From: Desulfatirhabdium butyrativorans DSM 18734
GTDB lineage: Bacteria > Desulfobacterota > Desulfobacteria > Desulfobacterales > Desulfatirhabdiaceae
Direction: 5' to 3'
Length of the DNA: 64,000 bases
Assembly: GCF_000429925.1 (NCBI RefSeq)
Contig: NZ_AUCU01000014.1
Location: 62,001 to 126,000 of the forward strand
In this document: positions 24,743 through 34,600 of the stretch, piece by piece
Layout: every line of letters starts with the position of its first letter
Numbering within the stretch: position 1 is the first letter of the stretch
Program-made: the position numbers and the translations under genes
The notes under the pieces: model-generated
Databases searched by the model: none
What the model was told of the DNA's origin: nothing
Seen by the model: the letters and a program-made list of their open reading frames with translations, nothing else

Positions 24743-26427
24743 GTCATCTCCTTGCGCAATGGGACCTGAACGTTTATCCGGGTGCCTTTGCCAGGGATCG
24801 AGGTCATCTCCAGGCATCCGCCGACGCTTGCCGCTCGACCGCCCATCGATCTCAGACCGAAGGCATCGTGCTTGCCGGCGGCAGACACATCGAAACCCTG
24901 TCCGTCATCCTCGATCATGATGCAAAGACGGTTTCCTCTGGTTTTCAGAAGCACGTTCACCAGGCGCGCATTTGCATGCCGCTTCACGTTGGTGAGGGCT
25001 TCCTGGACGATCGTATGAATCTGCGCAGCGACTGAGGCATCGATGGGGATTTCCTGAACCTCGGGCGTCGCATCGAATTCGATCCGGATATTGTGATTCC
25101 GGCTGTATCGCTCGATATGGCTCCTCAGTGTTTCCAAAAATCCGTTTTCGGATGGGGTAAGGGCTTTCACCCCGGCCAGATAGGTCCGGATGGCATTTTT
25201 GGCTTCCTGAACGATGCCGGAGAGCTGCCGCATATACAATGCCGCCTGTTCGGTTTCCCCCCTGGAGAGCAGCTCGCTTGCAGAGGCGATCTGCAGTTGC
25301 GCAGCAGCCAGAATCTGGCCGATGCCATCATGAAGCTCCCGGCCCAGCAGTTCGCGCTCCTGGAGCATGGCGTTGGTTCGCTGATTGTCCAGGAGTTGTT
25401 CCTGGACCCGCTTCTGCTCGGTGATGTCCCGTATCCAGATCAGATAACCCAGAAGAAGGGCGCGCCGGTCCGAAAGAGGGGAGATGGAAATGTGATACCA
25501 GCGGGAGTAGGGGCCTGCAAACGACAGCTCGGTTTGTCGCGTTTCCGAATCGCGGATGAGCGACACCATATCGGGAAAGGCCTCCAGTACCGATTCGGCT
25601 TGTCTCCCGATTGCCTGTTTCCTGGAAAGATTCAGCAGTCTTTCCGCCGTTTCATTCATGTCGCTGATGTATTTCTGGGTATCGAGAACGACCATGGCTT
25701 CCGTCATCCGGTCGATGACGGCATTGCGTGCGATGGGTACGAGTTCGAACATGTTCAGTCGAAAAAAAGCCAGGGCATACAGCAAGAACGTCAGATTGGA
25801 GGCCAGGATCATGAAATTGAGCGGCTTGAAGGGGTTGTTGCCCGAAATGTTGAGATAGGCCGCGACCCGGATCAATACCAACCCGAGAATGAGCCCGGCT
25901 GCGATCCAGCGGTGCCGGGGGGAGCGAACAAAGAGCCAGATGAGTACCGCCAGTTGCACCAGACCCAACGCATAGCCATAAACGGCGGCCACCCAGTGCG
26001 CGGGACCCATTTCGGTGCGGATGATGCCGTCGGAAAGGATATGTCTCCAAACCAACTGGTGGATATCGTTTGTGAAAATCAGGAGTGCGAACGCCAGCGG
26101 AACCAGGATCAGCACGCCGATCACCTGCCGATTCAGCCAGCGGGTCAATCCGGCATACGCCAGAACAAAGCACAGGGCTGCGCCTGCGATCGGAAGCACC
26201 AGGGCCTTTTCGAATTTGAACCAGAAGATGCGCGCCGGATCTTCCGTTGCGGACAGTCCGAAAGAATTGGCTACGATCCACAGAATCGTCAGGCCGATCA
26301 GAACCATAAATGGGGCCGCCCCGGGAACCTTCCGGTTCCGGAAACAATGAATCCCGAGAAGAACCATGAAAAACAGGGGGATCAGCGACGGCAACACATA
26401 GGGATTGTATTGGTATCCCCAACGCAT
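24739..26427 (-). CDS. Sensor histidine kinase with 7TM and PAS domains (NarX/LiaS type)
   Basis: About 562 residues. Seven or so N-terminal hydrophobic helices (about 10-220) correspond to the histidine kinase 7TM sensor region. A PAS domain follows (NAVIDRMTEAMVVLDTQKYI...). Then the HisKA_3 dimerisation helix with phospho-accepting His in GRELHDGIGQ (about residue 364) and the HATPase domain (EALTNVKRHANARL, MIEDDGQGFDV, GLRSMGGRA). ATG 26427 follows the 5'-nucleotidase stop by a few bases; ATG 26442 overlapping it is the alternative. It signals to the NarL-type regulator that overlaps its 3' end. Ligand unknown. Confidence 0.9.
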   Translation of the reverse strand: MRWGYQYNPYVLPSLIPLFFMVLLGIHCFRNRKVPGAAPFMVLIGLTILWIVANSFGLSATEDPARIFWFKFEKALVLPIAGAALCFVLAYAGLTRWLNRQVIGVLILVPLAFALLIFTNDIHQLVWRHILSDGIIRTEMGPAHWVAAVYGYALGLVQLAVLIWLFVRSPRHRWIAAGLILGLVLIRVAAYLNISGNNPFKPLNFMILASNLTFLLYALAFFRLNMFELVPIARNAVIDRMTEAMVVLDTQKYISDMNETAERLLNLSRKQAIGRQAESVLEAFPDMVSLIRDSETRQTELSFAGPYSRWYHISISPLSDRRALLLGYLIWIRDITEQKRVQEQLLDNQRTNAMLQERELLGRELHDGIGQILAAAQLQIASASELLSRGETEQAALYMRQLSGIVQEAKNAIRTYLAGVKALTPSENGFLETLRSHIERYSRNHNIRIEFDATPEVQEIPIDASVAAQIHTIVQEALTNVKRHANARLVNVLLKTRGNRLCIMIEDDGQGFDVSAAGKHDAFGLRSMGGRAASVGGCLEMTSIPGKGTRINVQVPLRKEMT

Positions 26428-26431
26428 CGTG

Positions 26432-28270
26432 TCACCCGGCATGCTGCATGGTTGCAGGGGCCGGCGAGTTCACAACCGGTATCGCCAGCAGTTCCGGGTG
26501 TGGGTTCCGGGCATGCGAATCCGGGCCGAAACCGGATTCCCGCTGTTCCGGGATAAAGACATCCGGCGTTATTGCACGTCTATCGAGCCTGCCGGCTTGC
26601 GGTTGTTTCGCATCCGCAGGAATCGTTCCGAGCTGTTTCAGATAATCCAGGAAAGCGTCGCTGTCGATGATCCCGGTATCCTCGCCCGGTGTATTTCCGA
26701 TGATCCGGAACCCGTCGTGCCCGCCTGCCACGAAAGCATTGACGACCGTTGTATAGACAGCCCGCTCCTGCACTGGTCGAAGCATACCCGATTCATCCCG
26801 AATCGAAAGCGTCTGAATCCGGGAACCGGCAGGGGCCGATGGCTGAACGCTCATGGAAGCACCGGCAAGATAGGGTGCGGCGGCGGTGTCATGGCCATAC
26901 TTGCGATGCAGGTATTCGAGGGCGTCTTCCAAGGTCTGTTTCAACCGGGCGCCGCTCAGATCCACCCGGATCAGCGTATTGGCGAAAGGCAGCACTTCGA
27001 GCACGTCGGCAAGGGTAACGGTGCCGGCGGAAAAACCTTTTCGAACGCCGCCATAATTCAAAACCGCCACTTGCGCGCCCGGCACGGCCCTCAGCATGGA
27101 TGCCGCCGCCAGAGGGCCTGGGCCGCTGCCGACGCCGAGCGGCATTTCACGGGTCGCAACAGCCACCCGCTCGGATCGGAAATGCTCCAGAAGAACCGTG
27201 TAGGGTTTCAGTGCGTCCACTAACGCCGGGTCTTCGGGCACGACCTGTACGATTCCGGTTTGCTCGAGCTCATGGCGCATCTGGCGATCCGCCGCCCTTT
27301 CGCCGATCACGGCTCCCTGCTCGTTGCGAAAAGCTTCTCCGACCGGCAGGATCGGCGATGCGCGCCAGCCTGTGATTTCTCCGTCGTTGGAGAACCCGAT
27401 CCGGATCCGGCCCAACACGAGCCCCCATTTCCAGGCTTGCAACACCAGAACCCGCCTGCCGTCGGGGGCCTTCACGACGGTGGGGTAGGGGCCTTCTGGA
27501 ACGAGGCCTATGGCCGACAGTGCCTGTTTGTCGGCCAGCAGGGTGTGGCTGTGTCCACCGACAATGACATCGATCCCGGATACCTGGCTGGCCAGGGCCT
27601 TGTCCTGCTCGTAACCCAGGTGGGAAAGCAGAATGATCTTGTTGATGCCGGATGCGACGAGTTCGGCAACCTGCTGTTTCACCCTTTCAACCGCATTGTG
27701 GAAAACCGCTTTTCCCGAGCCGATCGTGGACTGGGGGGTTGTCTCTGTGGTGACCCCGATCAGGGCTACGGGCTCACCGTGAATGGTTTTGATCAGACTG
27801 GGTTTGACCAATGGGGCGATGGCGGGTTCTCTGGAAAAATCGATGTTGGTGGAAATCCAGGGAAAGTTGCTGTGTGCGATCCATCCGGGAATGGGTGCTG
27901 TTCCGCGATCGAATTCGTGGTTGCCGAACGTCATGGCATCGACGCCCAGAAGATTCAGAAAATCGAAGTCAAGCGATCCGTCAAAACAGGTGAAATACAG
28001 GGTCCCCTGAACGGCGTCTCCGGCATGAACGAGCAGCAGCTCTGGATCTTCCCTGCGCATCTGGTCGATGACCGTCTTCAGCCGGCCGAAACCACCCGCC
28101 TGAATCGTTGTCTGCTCACCGGAAAGGGTCGTCGTTACTGCCACAGACTCGAGATGGGAGTGCGTGTCGTTCAAATGGGCCAGGTCCATCTGAAAGCTTT
28201 GCGGCTTGCTGCCTGCACAGGAAACCAGAAAGAACAGCAGCGCGATGATCCAGAGCCTTGACCGACGCAT
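26432..28270 (-). CDS. 5'-nucleotidase / UshA-family lipoprotein
   Basis: 612 residues. A lipoprotein signal (LWIIALLFFLVSC) precedes the calcineurin-like metallophosphatase domain with HLNDTHSHLE, VHAGDAVQGTLY, TFGNHEFD, LSHLGYEQD and GGHSHTLL. The C-terminal 5'-nucleotidase substrate domain contains NYGGVRKGFSAGTVTLADVL, EVLPFANTL and FVAGGHDGFRI. It likely dephosphorylates extracellular nucleotides in the periplasm. It lies directly upstream of the two-component pair, ending about 5 bases before the kinase start. Confidence 0.92.
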   Translation of the reverse strand: MRRSRLWIIALLFFLVSCAGSKPQSFQMDLAHLNDTHSHLESVAVTTTLSGEQTTIQAGGFGRLKTVIDQMRREDPELLLVHAGDAVQGTLYFTCFDGSLDFDFLNLLGVDAMTFGNHEFDRGTAPIPGWIAHSNFPWISTNIDFSREPAIAPLVKPSLIKTIHGEPVALIGVTTETTPQSTIGSGKAVFHNAVERVKQQVAELVASGINKIILLSHLGYEQDKALASQVSGIDVIVGGHSHTLLADKQALSAIGLVPEGPYPTVVKAPDGRRVLVLQAWKWGLVLGRIRIGFSNDGEITGWRASPILPVGEAFRNEQGAVIGERAADRQMRHELEQTGIVQVVPEDPALVDALKPYTVLLEHFRSERVAVATREMPLGVGSGPGPLAAASMLRAVPGAQVAVLNYGGVRKGFSAGTVTLADVLEVLPFANTLIRVDLSGARLKQTLEDALEYLHRKYGHDTAAAPYLAGASMSVQPSAPAGSRIQTLSIRDESGMLRPVQERAVYTTVVNAFVAGGHDGFRIIGNTPGEDTGIIDSDAFLDYLKQLGTIPADAKQPQAGRLDRRAITPDVFIPEQRESGFGPDSHARNPHPELLAIPVVNSPAPATMQHAG

Positions 28271-28311
28271 GGTATATCGAACCTCCCGGGAAACGGTAAC
28301 GGTTTGAATTC

Positions 28312-28365
28312 GTGCCTGCCCGCAGGCGACGCGCTGCTCCGAATAGAGGCTTTCCGTTCAGGTAC
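28312..28365. repeat. Right-end fragment of the GTGCCTGAACG element
   Basis: GTGCCTGCCCGCAGGCGACG, then a CTGCTCC block and TTCCGTTCAGGTAC match the right end of MITE copy 1 (6145-6204). It is bounded by TTCG/ACGAA bases, an extension shared with the fragment at 38073-38157. Confidence 0.7.
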
Positions 28366-28524
28366 GAATGATCTCGAAGCCGGTCTGAACGGCGATTTTC
28401 GAGGTTCCGCTGGAATGGTTGCAGCGGGCCACAGCAGGGTAGAATCCAGCTCAAAAATATCACGGACGATCTGTCGCAGCAAATCTTTATTCGTCAGGCT
28501 TTATCTGGTACAAGCTGCCTGTTT

Positions 28525-28562
28525 GGGCAGTCGGCAGTGGGCAGTGGGCAGTGGGCAGTGGG
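28525..28562. repeat. GGGCAGT heptamer array
   Basis: Five copies of the 7-base unit GGGCAGT/CGGCAGT in the gap between the 5'-nucleotidase and the transpeptidase gene. This intergenic stretch (28271-28877) also holds a MITE fragment and a hexamer tract, and no supported gene. Confidence 0.85.
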
Positions 28563-28602
28563 GACGACGGAACCTGTTCATCCCATGAAACGCGGGTGGA
28601 TG

Positions 28603-28776
28603 GTCGCTATCGTTTTCATAATCGTTGTCGTTGTCGTTGTCGTAATCGTAGTCGTAATCGCTGTCGTTGTTGCAATAGCTATTGCTATCTCTATGGTTGT
28701 CCTAATCCTAATCCTAATCGTTGTCGTTGTCGTTGTCGTAATCGTAGTCGTAATCGTAGTCGTAATCGTAATCGAA
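28603..28776. repeat. GTCGTT/GTCGTA hexamer microsatellite tract
   Basis: About 174 bases of mostly 6-base repeats (GTCGTT, GTAATC and CCTAAT variants) in three blocks; the reverse complement is the GATTAC/GACAAC pattern seen at 37489-37534, 37685-37731 and 60295-60351. Long valine/isoleucine-rich reading frames here come from the repeat and are not genes. Confidence 0.85.
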
Positions 28777-28877
28777 TCCATGATCTCACAAAACGAAGTA
28801 ATGGAATTTTCATCTCCGGGGGCTGCGACACCCGCCATGAGCACTGATCGTCTTTTACCGAAAGGAAAGGGGTATCC

Positions 28878-30404
28878 ATGAAAATCCGGCTGCGTATTTT
28901 CATCCTGTTGTTCCTGCTTGTTCCTGCAGCGCCTGCTATGTCAAACGCAGCAGACATTCCGCGGCGGATATCGGCGTTGCTGGTCAAACTCGACAAGGCT
29001 CTGACTGCCAGCCGGCAGGTGCTCTATGTCGATCCGGATGACAGGGCGGCGATCCGCGCAACCGCGTATCTGCTGGAGCGGAAGGGCGCATCCTGGTCAC
29101 TGGCCCTTGGCCCTTTTCCGGCGATCCTGGGCAGAAACGGAATGGCTCCGGCCTGGGAAAAGCGCGAGGGCGACGGACGAACGCCGTCGGGTGTCTTCCC
29201 GTTACGACAGGCCTTTGGCTATCCGGCAGCCATCCACACCCGGCTCGACTATCGCCAATCCCAACCGGACGATATCTGGGTTGACGACGTGCTGTCACCC
29301 GATTATAACCACCGGGTCAAGGTCGGCCAAACGGGGGCCTCCTCCTTCGAGTATCTGGTTTTGGACAACGATGCGTACAAATACGGGCTCATCGTCGAAT
29401 ACAACAGCCATCCGACGATCAAGGGGTTCGGCAGCGCCATCTTCGTTCATGTCCGTAAGGGGAAAGGGATGCCGACTGCCGGATGCATATCGCTGGCGGA
29501 GCATAACCTGAAGCAGATCCTTGGGTGGCTCGATCCGCAACAGAAACCGGTTCTCGTCGCCGGGACCCCGAAGGAGCTGGAGGCATTCGTATCCGGTCCG
29601 GCAGAGGCATTGCCTGCGGATATTCCGGAAACGATTCGCAGCAGGCTGGGCGCCGTATCGCGCAGGCTTGGCCAATGGCGTGTTGGCAACGGCTTTTTTG
29701 CCATGGCAACGACAGTGCCGGATGCCGTTGCCTCGAGCATGTTGGAAAAACGCTCCTGGCGGCCGGGATGTCCCGTGCCCATCGATGATCTGGCCTATGT
29801 GGTGTCGAATTATCACGGGTTCGACGGGAGAACGCAGTATGGCGAACTGGTCGTTCATGTGGGATTGTCGGGTTTCGTTCTGGACATTTTGAAGGGGTTG
29901 TACGAGAACGGCTTTCCGATCGAGCGGATGGAGCTGATTGAAAACTATGACGCGGATGACGATCGATCCATGGCGGCCAACAATACATCCGCCTTCAACT
30001 GCCGGGATATCACCGGCAAGCCGGGATTCTTTTCCAAGCACAGTTATGGGGGAGCCATCGACATCAATCCCGTTCAGAATCCTTATGTATCCGCCAAAGC
30101 GGAAGCGCTGAAAAAGCGCGGTTGGGATGGTGACGGCACAACAGCCGATTACCTGAAAAGAATCGGATACGGCGGCGCATCGCCCATCAGCAGTTTCTGC
30201 GCGGCAAATCCTTCCGAATGCAACGTCTTGCCGCCGGGAGGGCTCCCGTACCTCGAGCGGCGCATCCGGCATACGGGGATGCTGGCGGAAGGGGATCGGG
30301 CTGTGGCGCTGTTTCGGCAAAAAGGGTTCGATTGGGGCGGAGAATGGGTTGGCAAGCTGGATTACCAGCATTTCGAATTTGATTGGGGTCGGCTCTCCAG
30401 ATAA
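28878..30404 (+). CDS. L,D-transpeptidase (YkuD) fused to M15-type peptidase
   Basis: 508 residues with a signal peptide (RIFILLFLLVPAAPAMS). Residues about 45-235 form a YkuD/L,D-transpeptidase domain: GRTPSGVFPL, then IFVHVRKGKGMPTAGCISL with the catalytic His and Cys in their usual spacing. Residues about 270-508 form a D-alanyl-D-alanine carboxypeptidase/extensin-like M15 domain with SKHSYGGAIDINP (zinc His and Asp) and DYQHFEF (second zinc His). Both domains act on peptidoglycan in the periplasm: one forms or edits 3-3 crosslinks, the other cuts stem peptides. AAAGGAAAGG precedes the start. The fusion is uncommon to my knowledge. Confidence 0.85.
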   Translation: MKIRLRIFILLFLLVPAAPAMSNAADIPRRISALLVKLDKALTASRQVLYVDPDDRAAIRATAYLLERKGASWSLALGPFPAILGRNGMAPAWEKREGDGRTPSGVFPLRQAFGYPAAIHTRLDYRQSQPDDIWVDDVLSPDYNHRVKVGQTGASSFEYLVLDNDAYKYGLIVEYNSHPTIKGFGSAIFVHVRKGKGMPTAGCISLAEHNLKQILGWLDPQQKPVLVAGTPKELEAFVSGPAEALPADIPETIRSRLGAVSRRLGQWRVGNGFFAMATTVPDAVASSMLEKRSWRPGCPVPIDDLAYVVSNYHGFDGRTQYGELVVHVGLSGFVLDILKGLYENGFPIERMELIENYDADDDRSMAANNTSAFNCRDITGKPGFFSKHSYGGAIDINPVQNPYVSAKAEALKKRGWDGDGTTADYLKRIGYGGASPISSFCAANPSECNVLPPGGLPYLERRIRHTGMLAEGDRAVALFRQKGFDWGGEWVGKLDYQHFEFDWGRLSR

Positions 30405-30492
30405 CGGCAAGGTTTCCTGCTGTGGTCCGATGGCCATCGGGACATGAGGCCGGGCGCTAACACAAGGGAATTTCAAGATGAGGTGGAATCGA

Positions 30493-31182
30493 ATGAAAAG
30501 AGGATGTTTGATCGCGATGATGTTGATGTTGTTTGCCCATGGTGCGGTTGCAGCCTCGCTGCCCTGTGGGGGAAGTGACGCCCGCCAGGTTCCGGCAACC
30601 TACATCGCTGCGGACGGAAAGCAGGCGGATGCCTGTTTCGATCAGGGGCGCAACCGGGTTTCCATCCGATTGCCCGATGGCGAGACGGTATCGTTACCGT
30701 TGGCGATATCGGCATCCGGTTCCCGATACAGCGACGGGACACGCACGTTTTGGGAACACCAGGGCATCGGGCGATATTCCGTCGGGGAAAGAACGCTGTT
30801 CGAGGGCAAGATTGTTCAGGATGCGGGCTACAACAGCGGCGTAACGTCCAAGCTCCTGAAAAAAACGACGGTGACCGCCAACGGTGAGCCAATCCGCTAC
30901 CTGACTACGGACAAGCCCGAGGTGAGCGCCGTGCTCGTGGAGATAGCCCCCGGTCGGCAAACCGGCTGGCATAAACACTCCGTTCCTGTCTATGCGTATG
31001 TGCTTGCCGGTGAGATATCCGTAGAGCTGGAACAGGGAGAGCCGCTCTTTTACAAGACCGGAGATGCCTTCGTCGAAGTGGTGGAGGCCTTTCACAACGG
31101 GAAAAACAACGGCACGGAACCTGTCCGGTTGGTGGTTTTCTATACCGGAGCCCAGGGCCAGGAGAATGTGACCCGGAAATGA
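30493..31182 (+). CDS. MliC-like lysozyme-inhibitor domain fused to a cupin
   Basis: About 229 residues. Signal peptide KRGCLIAMMLMLFAHGAVA. Residues about 25-105 resemble MliC/PliC periplasmic lysozyme inhibitors: LPCGG, ACFDQGRNRVSIRLPDGETV and the hallmark SASGSRYSDGTRTFWEHQG. The remainder is a one-domain cupin: GWHKHSVPVYAYVLAGEISV with metal-binding histidines, and GDAFVEVVEAFHNGKNNG. ATG 30493 has GAGGTGG six bases upstream; ATG 30478 is also possible. It follows the peptidoglycan enzyme in the same direction, which fits a cell-wall or lysozyme-defence role; ligand of the cupin unknown. Confidence 0.8.
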   Translation: MKRGCLIAMMLMLFAHGAVAASLPCGGSDARQVPATYIAADGKQADACFDQGRNRVSIRLPDGETVSLPLAISASGSRYSDGTRTFWEHQGIGRYSVGERTLFEGKIVQDAGYNSGVTSKLLKKTTVTANGEPIRYLTTDKPEVSAVLVEIAPGRQTGWHKHSVPVYAYVLAGEISVELEQGEPLFYKTGDAFVEVVEAFHNGKNNGTEPVRLVVFYTGAQGQENVTRK

Positions 31183-31370
31183 CCGCTCCGGGCGGCGGAG
31201 ACAACGTCCGTTCAACATGCTTTGGGGCTGACATCCGTTATTTCTGGAAATTGGCTTGAGAGGGTTTGAAAGCGCCCAATTCGCGCTGGGGGATGCGTTG
31301 GGTATTCGACGTGCTCCACCGGGATATGGGTTTCCATTCAGGCGACAGGGAGCCGGAGGATCAGAGAGAT

Positions 31371-32603
31371 ATGCGCGGGATAGCCGGAATCGGGATGCTG
31401 CTGACCATCGCCTGGCTGATGAGCGAAAACAGGCGGATTGTGCCGTGGCGAATCGTGCTGGCAGGTATTGGCCTGCAGGTGGCGATCGCCATTTTGATGA
31501 TCAAGGCGGCGCCGTTTCGAATCGTTTTCATGGGGTTGAACAGGTTTGTCTCTGCCATGGAGGAGGCCACCCGGGCAGGCACTTCCTTCGTATTCGGGTA
31601 TGTGGGCGGTGCCCGGCCGCCGTTTGCCGAGTTGAATCCGGCCAATTCTTTTTCGCTGGCCTTTCAGGCCCTGCCCATGGTGCTGGTGATCGGCGCCCTG
31701 ACATCCCTGCTGTATTACTGGCGCATTCTGCCAAAAATCGTTCAGGGCTTTTCGTGGGTGCTGCGGAAATCCATGGGTATCGGCGGCGCGCTGGGCGTTG
31801 GCGCAGCAGGAAACATTTTTTTGGGTATGGTGGAAACCCCCTTGCTGATCCGGCCCTATTTGAAGCGAATGACCAGAAGCGAGCTCTTTGCCTTGATGGC
31901 GACCGGACTTTCCTGTATTGCCGGAACCATCCTGGTGGTCTATGCCACCATCCTGCAACAGGCGATTCCGGATGCACTGGGGCATATCCTGACCGCATCC
32001 ATCATCCACGCCCCTGCGGCCCTGGTGATTGCAGCCATCATGATCCCGGAGACGGGGCAGCAGACGCTGGGCGGAGAGATCGGCGCGTATGCGGCCAGAG
32101 GTTCCATGGACGCCCTGGTCAAAGGCACGGAAGACGCTCTGAATCTGCTGCTCAACATCGTGGCTGTCCTGATCGTGTTCGTCGCACTGATCAAACTGCT
32201 CGACATCGCGCTTGGCTATCTGCCGGAAGTCATGGGTGAGGCGCTGACCCTGGAACGGATCCTCGGCGTCCTGATGGCGCCTGTAGTCTGGATGATCGGC
32301 GTGCCTTGGAGCGATGCCGGGACAGCCGGTTCCCTGATGGGTGTCAAGATCGTTCTCAACGAGCTGATCGCCTACCTCCAGCTTGCGGCATTGCCCCCCA
32401 TGGCCTTGGAAATCAAGAGCCGGTTGATCCTGACCTATGCCATGTGCAGTTTTGCCAATTTCGGAAGTCTCGGCATTCTGATCGGCGGGATGGGGGCGCT
32501 GTGTCCTGAGCGGCGGGATGAAATCGTGGCCATGGGGATCAAGTCTTTGGTGGCGGGAGTTCTGGCTTCCATGATGACCGGTGCGATTGTCGGGGTTTTG
32601 TGA
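31371..32603 (+). CDS. Concentrative nucleoside transporter (NupC/CNT family)
   Basis: 410 residues, a multi-helix membrane protein. Start MRGIAGIGMLLTIAWLMSEN, and CNT landmarks: FVFGYVGGARPPFAELNPAN, ALPMVLVIGALTSLLYYW, GAAGNIFLGMVETPLLIRPY, ATGLSCIAGTILVVYA, and SFANFGSLGILIGGMGALCP. It takes up nucleosides with H+ or Na+. ATG 31371 is chosen as the family-like start with GGAGGA upstream; the frame back to 31266 is not family-like. With a 5'-nucleotidase 3 kb away, nucleoside salvage from extracellular nucleotides is plausible. Confidence 0.92.
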   Translation: MRGIAGIGMLLTIAWLMSENRRIVPWRIVLAGIGLQVAIAILMIKAAPFRIVFMGLNRFVSAMEEATRAGTSFVFGYVGGARPPFAELNPANSFSLAFQALPMVLVIGALTSLLYYWRILPKIVQGFSWVLRKSMGIGGALGVGAAGNIFLGMVETPLLIRPYLKRMTRSELFALMATGLSCIAGTILVVYATILQQAIPDALGHILTASIIHAPAALVIAAIMIPETGQQTLGGEIGAYAARGSMDALVKGTEDALNLLLNIVAVLIVFVALIKLLDIALGYLPEVMGEALTLERILGVLMAPVVWMIGVPWSDAGTAGSLMGVKIVLNELIAYLQLAALPPMALEIKSRLILTYAMCSFANFGSLGILIGGMGALCPERRDEIVAMGIKSLVAGVLASMMTGAIVGVL

Positions 32604-32605
32604 CG

Positions 32606-32637
32606 CAGCAGCCAGAATTTCTTCACCCCGGCTGCTG
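32606..32637. terminator. Stem-loop between convergent nupC-like and purA
   Basis: CAGCAGCC pairs with GGCTGCTG across a 16-base loop, just after the transporter stop and before the purA stop on the other strand. Could end both transcripts. Confidence 0.45.
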
Positions 32638-32646
32638 ATTGCCGAT

Positions 32647-33978
<1,332 letters not shown>

Positions 33979-34443
33979 TCAGTTCGCCATGCCATGAGCC
34001 TGCCTTCTTTGCCGGAAAAAATCCTGCATCAGCTTCCTGCATGGTTCTTCACAGATGCCGCCGATCGTTTCGGGTCGATGATTGAACCGGGTATCTCTGG
34101 CAAATGCATACAGCGAGTCGCATGCACCCCATCTGGGATCCGACGCCCCATAAACGACGGTATGCACGCGGGCATGAATCAGCGCGCCCATACACATGAC
34201 ACACGGCTCGATGCTAACATAGAGCGTGGTGTTTAACAACCGATAATTCCCCAGGATGGCGGAAGCCTTTCGGATCACCAGGATTTCCGCATGGGCGGTG
34301 GGATCGCAGCTGCTGATGGTGCGGTTGCAGTCCTTGGCCAGAATCTGACCTTCCGCATCGACCAGAACGGCTCCGATGGGCACCTCTCCAAGTGTGAATG
34401 CCTGTCTGGCCTGCTCGATGGCGATTTGCATGAATTCCTGCAT
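33979..34443 (-). CDS. tadA: tRNA-specific adenosine deaminase
   Basis: 154 residues. Converts A34 to inosine in tRNA-Arg(ACG). Zinc-dependent CDA fold: HAEILVIRKAS with zinc His and proton-shuttle Glu, and PCVMCMGALIHARV with the two zinc cysteines; the N-terminus MQIAIEQARQAFTLGEVPIG and C-terminal ECRKLMQDFF-like CRKLMQDFFRQRR are typical. Genetic neighbourhood with purA is common for housekeeping genes. Confidence 0.95.
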   Translation of the reverse strand: MQEFMQIAIEQARQAFTLGEVPIGAVLVDAEGQILAKDCNRTISSCDPTAHAEILVIRKASAILGNYRLLNTTLYVSIEPCVMCMGALIHARVHTVVYGASDPRWGACDSLYAFARDTRFNHRPETIGGICEEPCRKLMQDFFRQRRQAHGMAN

Positions 34444-34600
34444 TTCGGCGCTCTCCCGTTTCGTTTCATTTGAGGCCGTCTTCAGTGCCCGTCCGTTTCA
34501 TCTACATCATAATTTTATTGTTTTTTCAATTTCCTTTTGATAAATATATCAAGATATGCATCGGCATAAAATTCATTGTGCTCAGGGGGAATCAGGTTTC

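Noticed and set aside
24739-26556. Long plus-strand frame opposite the sensor kinase
   Set aside because: Antisense shadow of the kinase and the end of the 5'-nucleotidase; composition lacks coding features.
28537-28881. 114-codon frame with runs of Val/Ile that looks like membrane helices
   Set aside because: It is a translation of the hexamer microsatellite; the opposite strand gives poly-Thr/Ile by the same cause.
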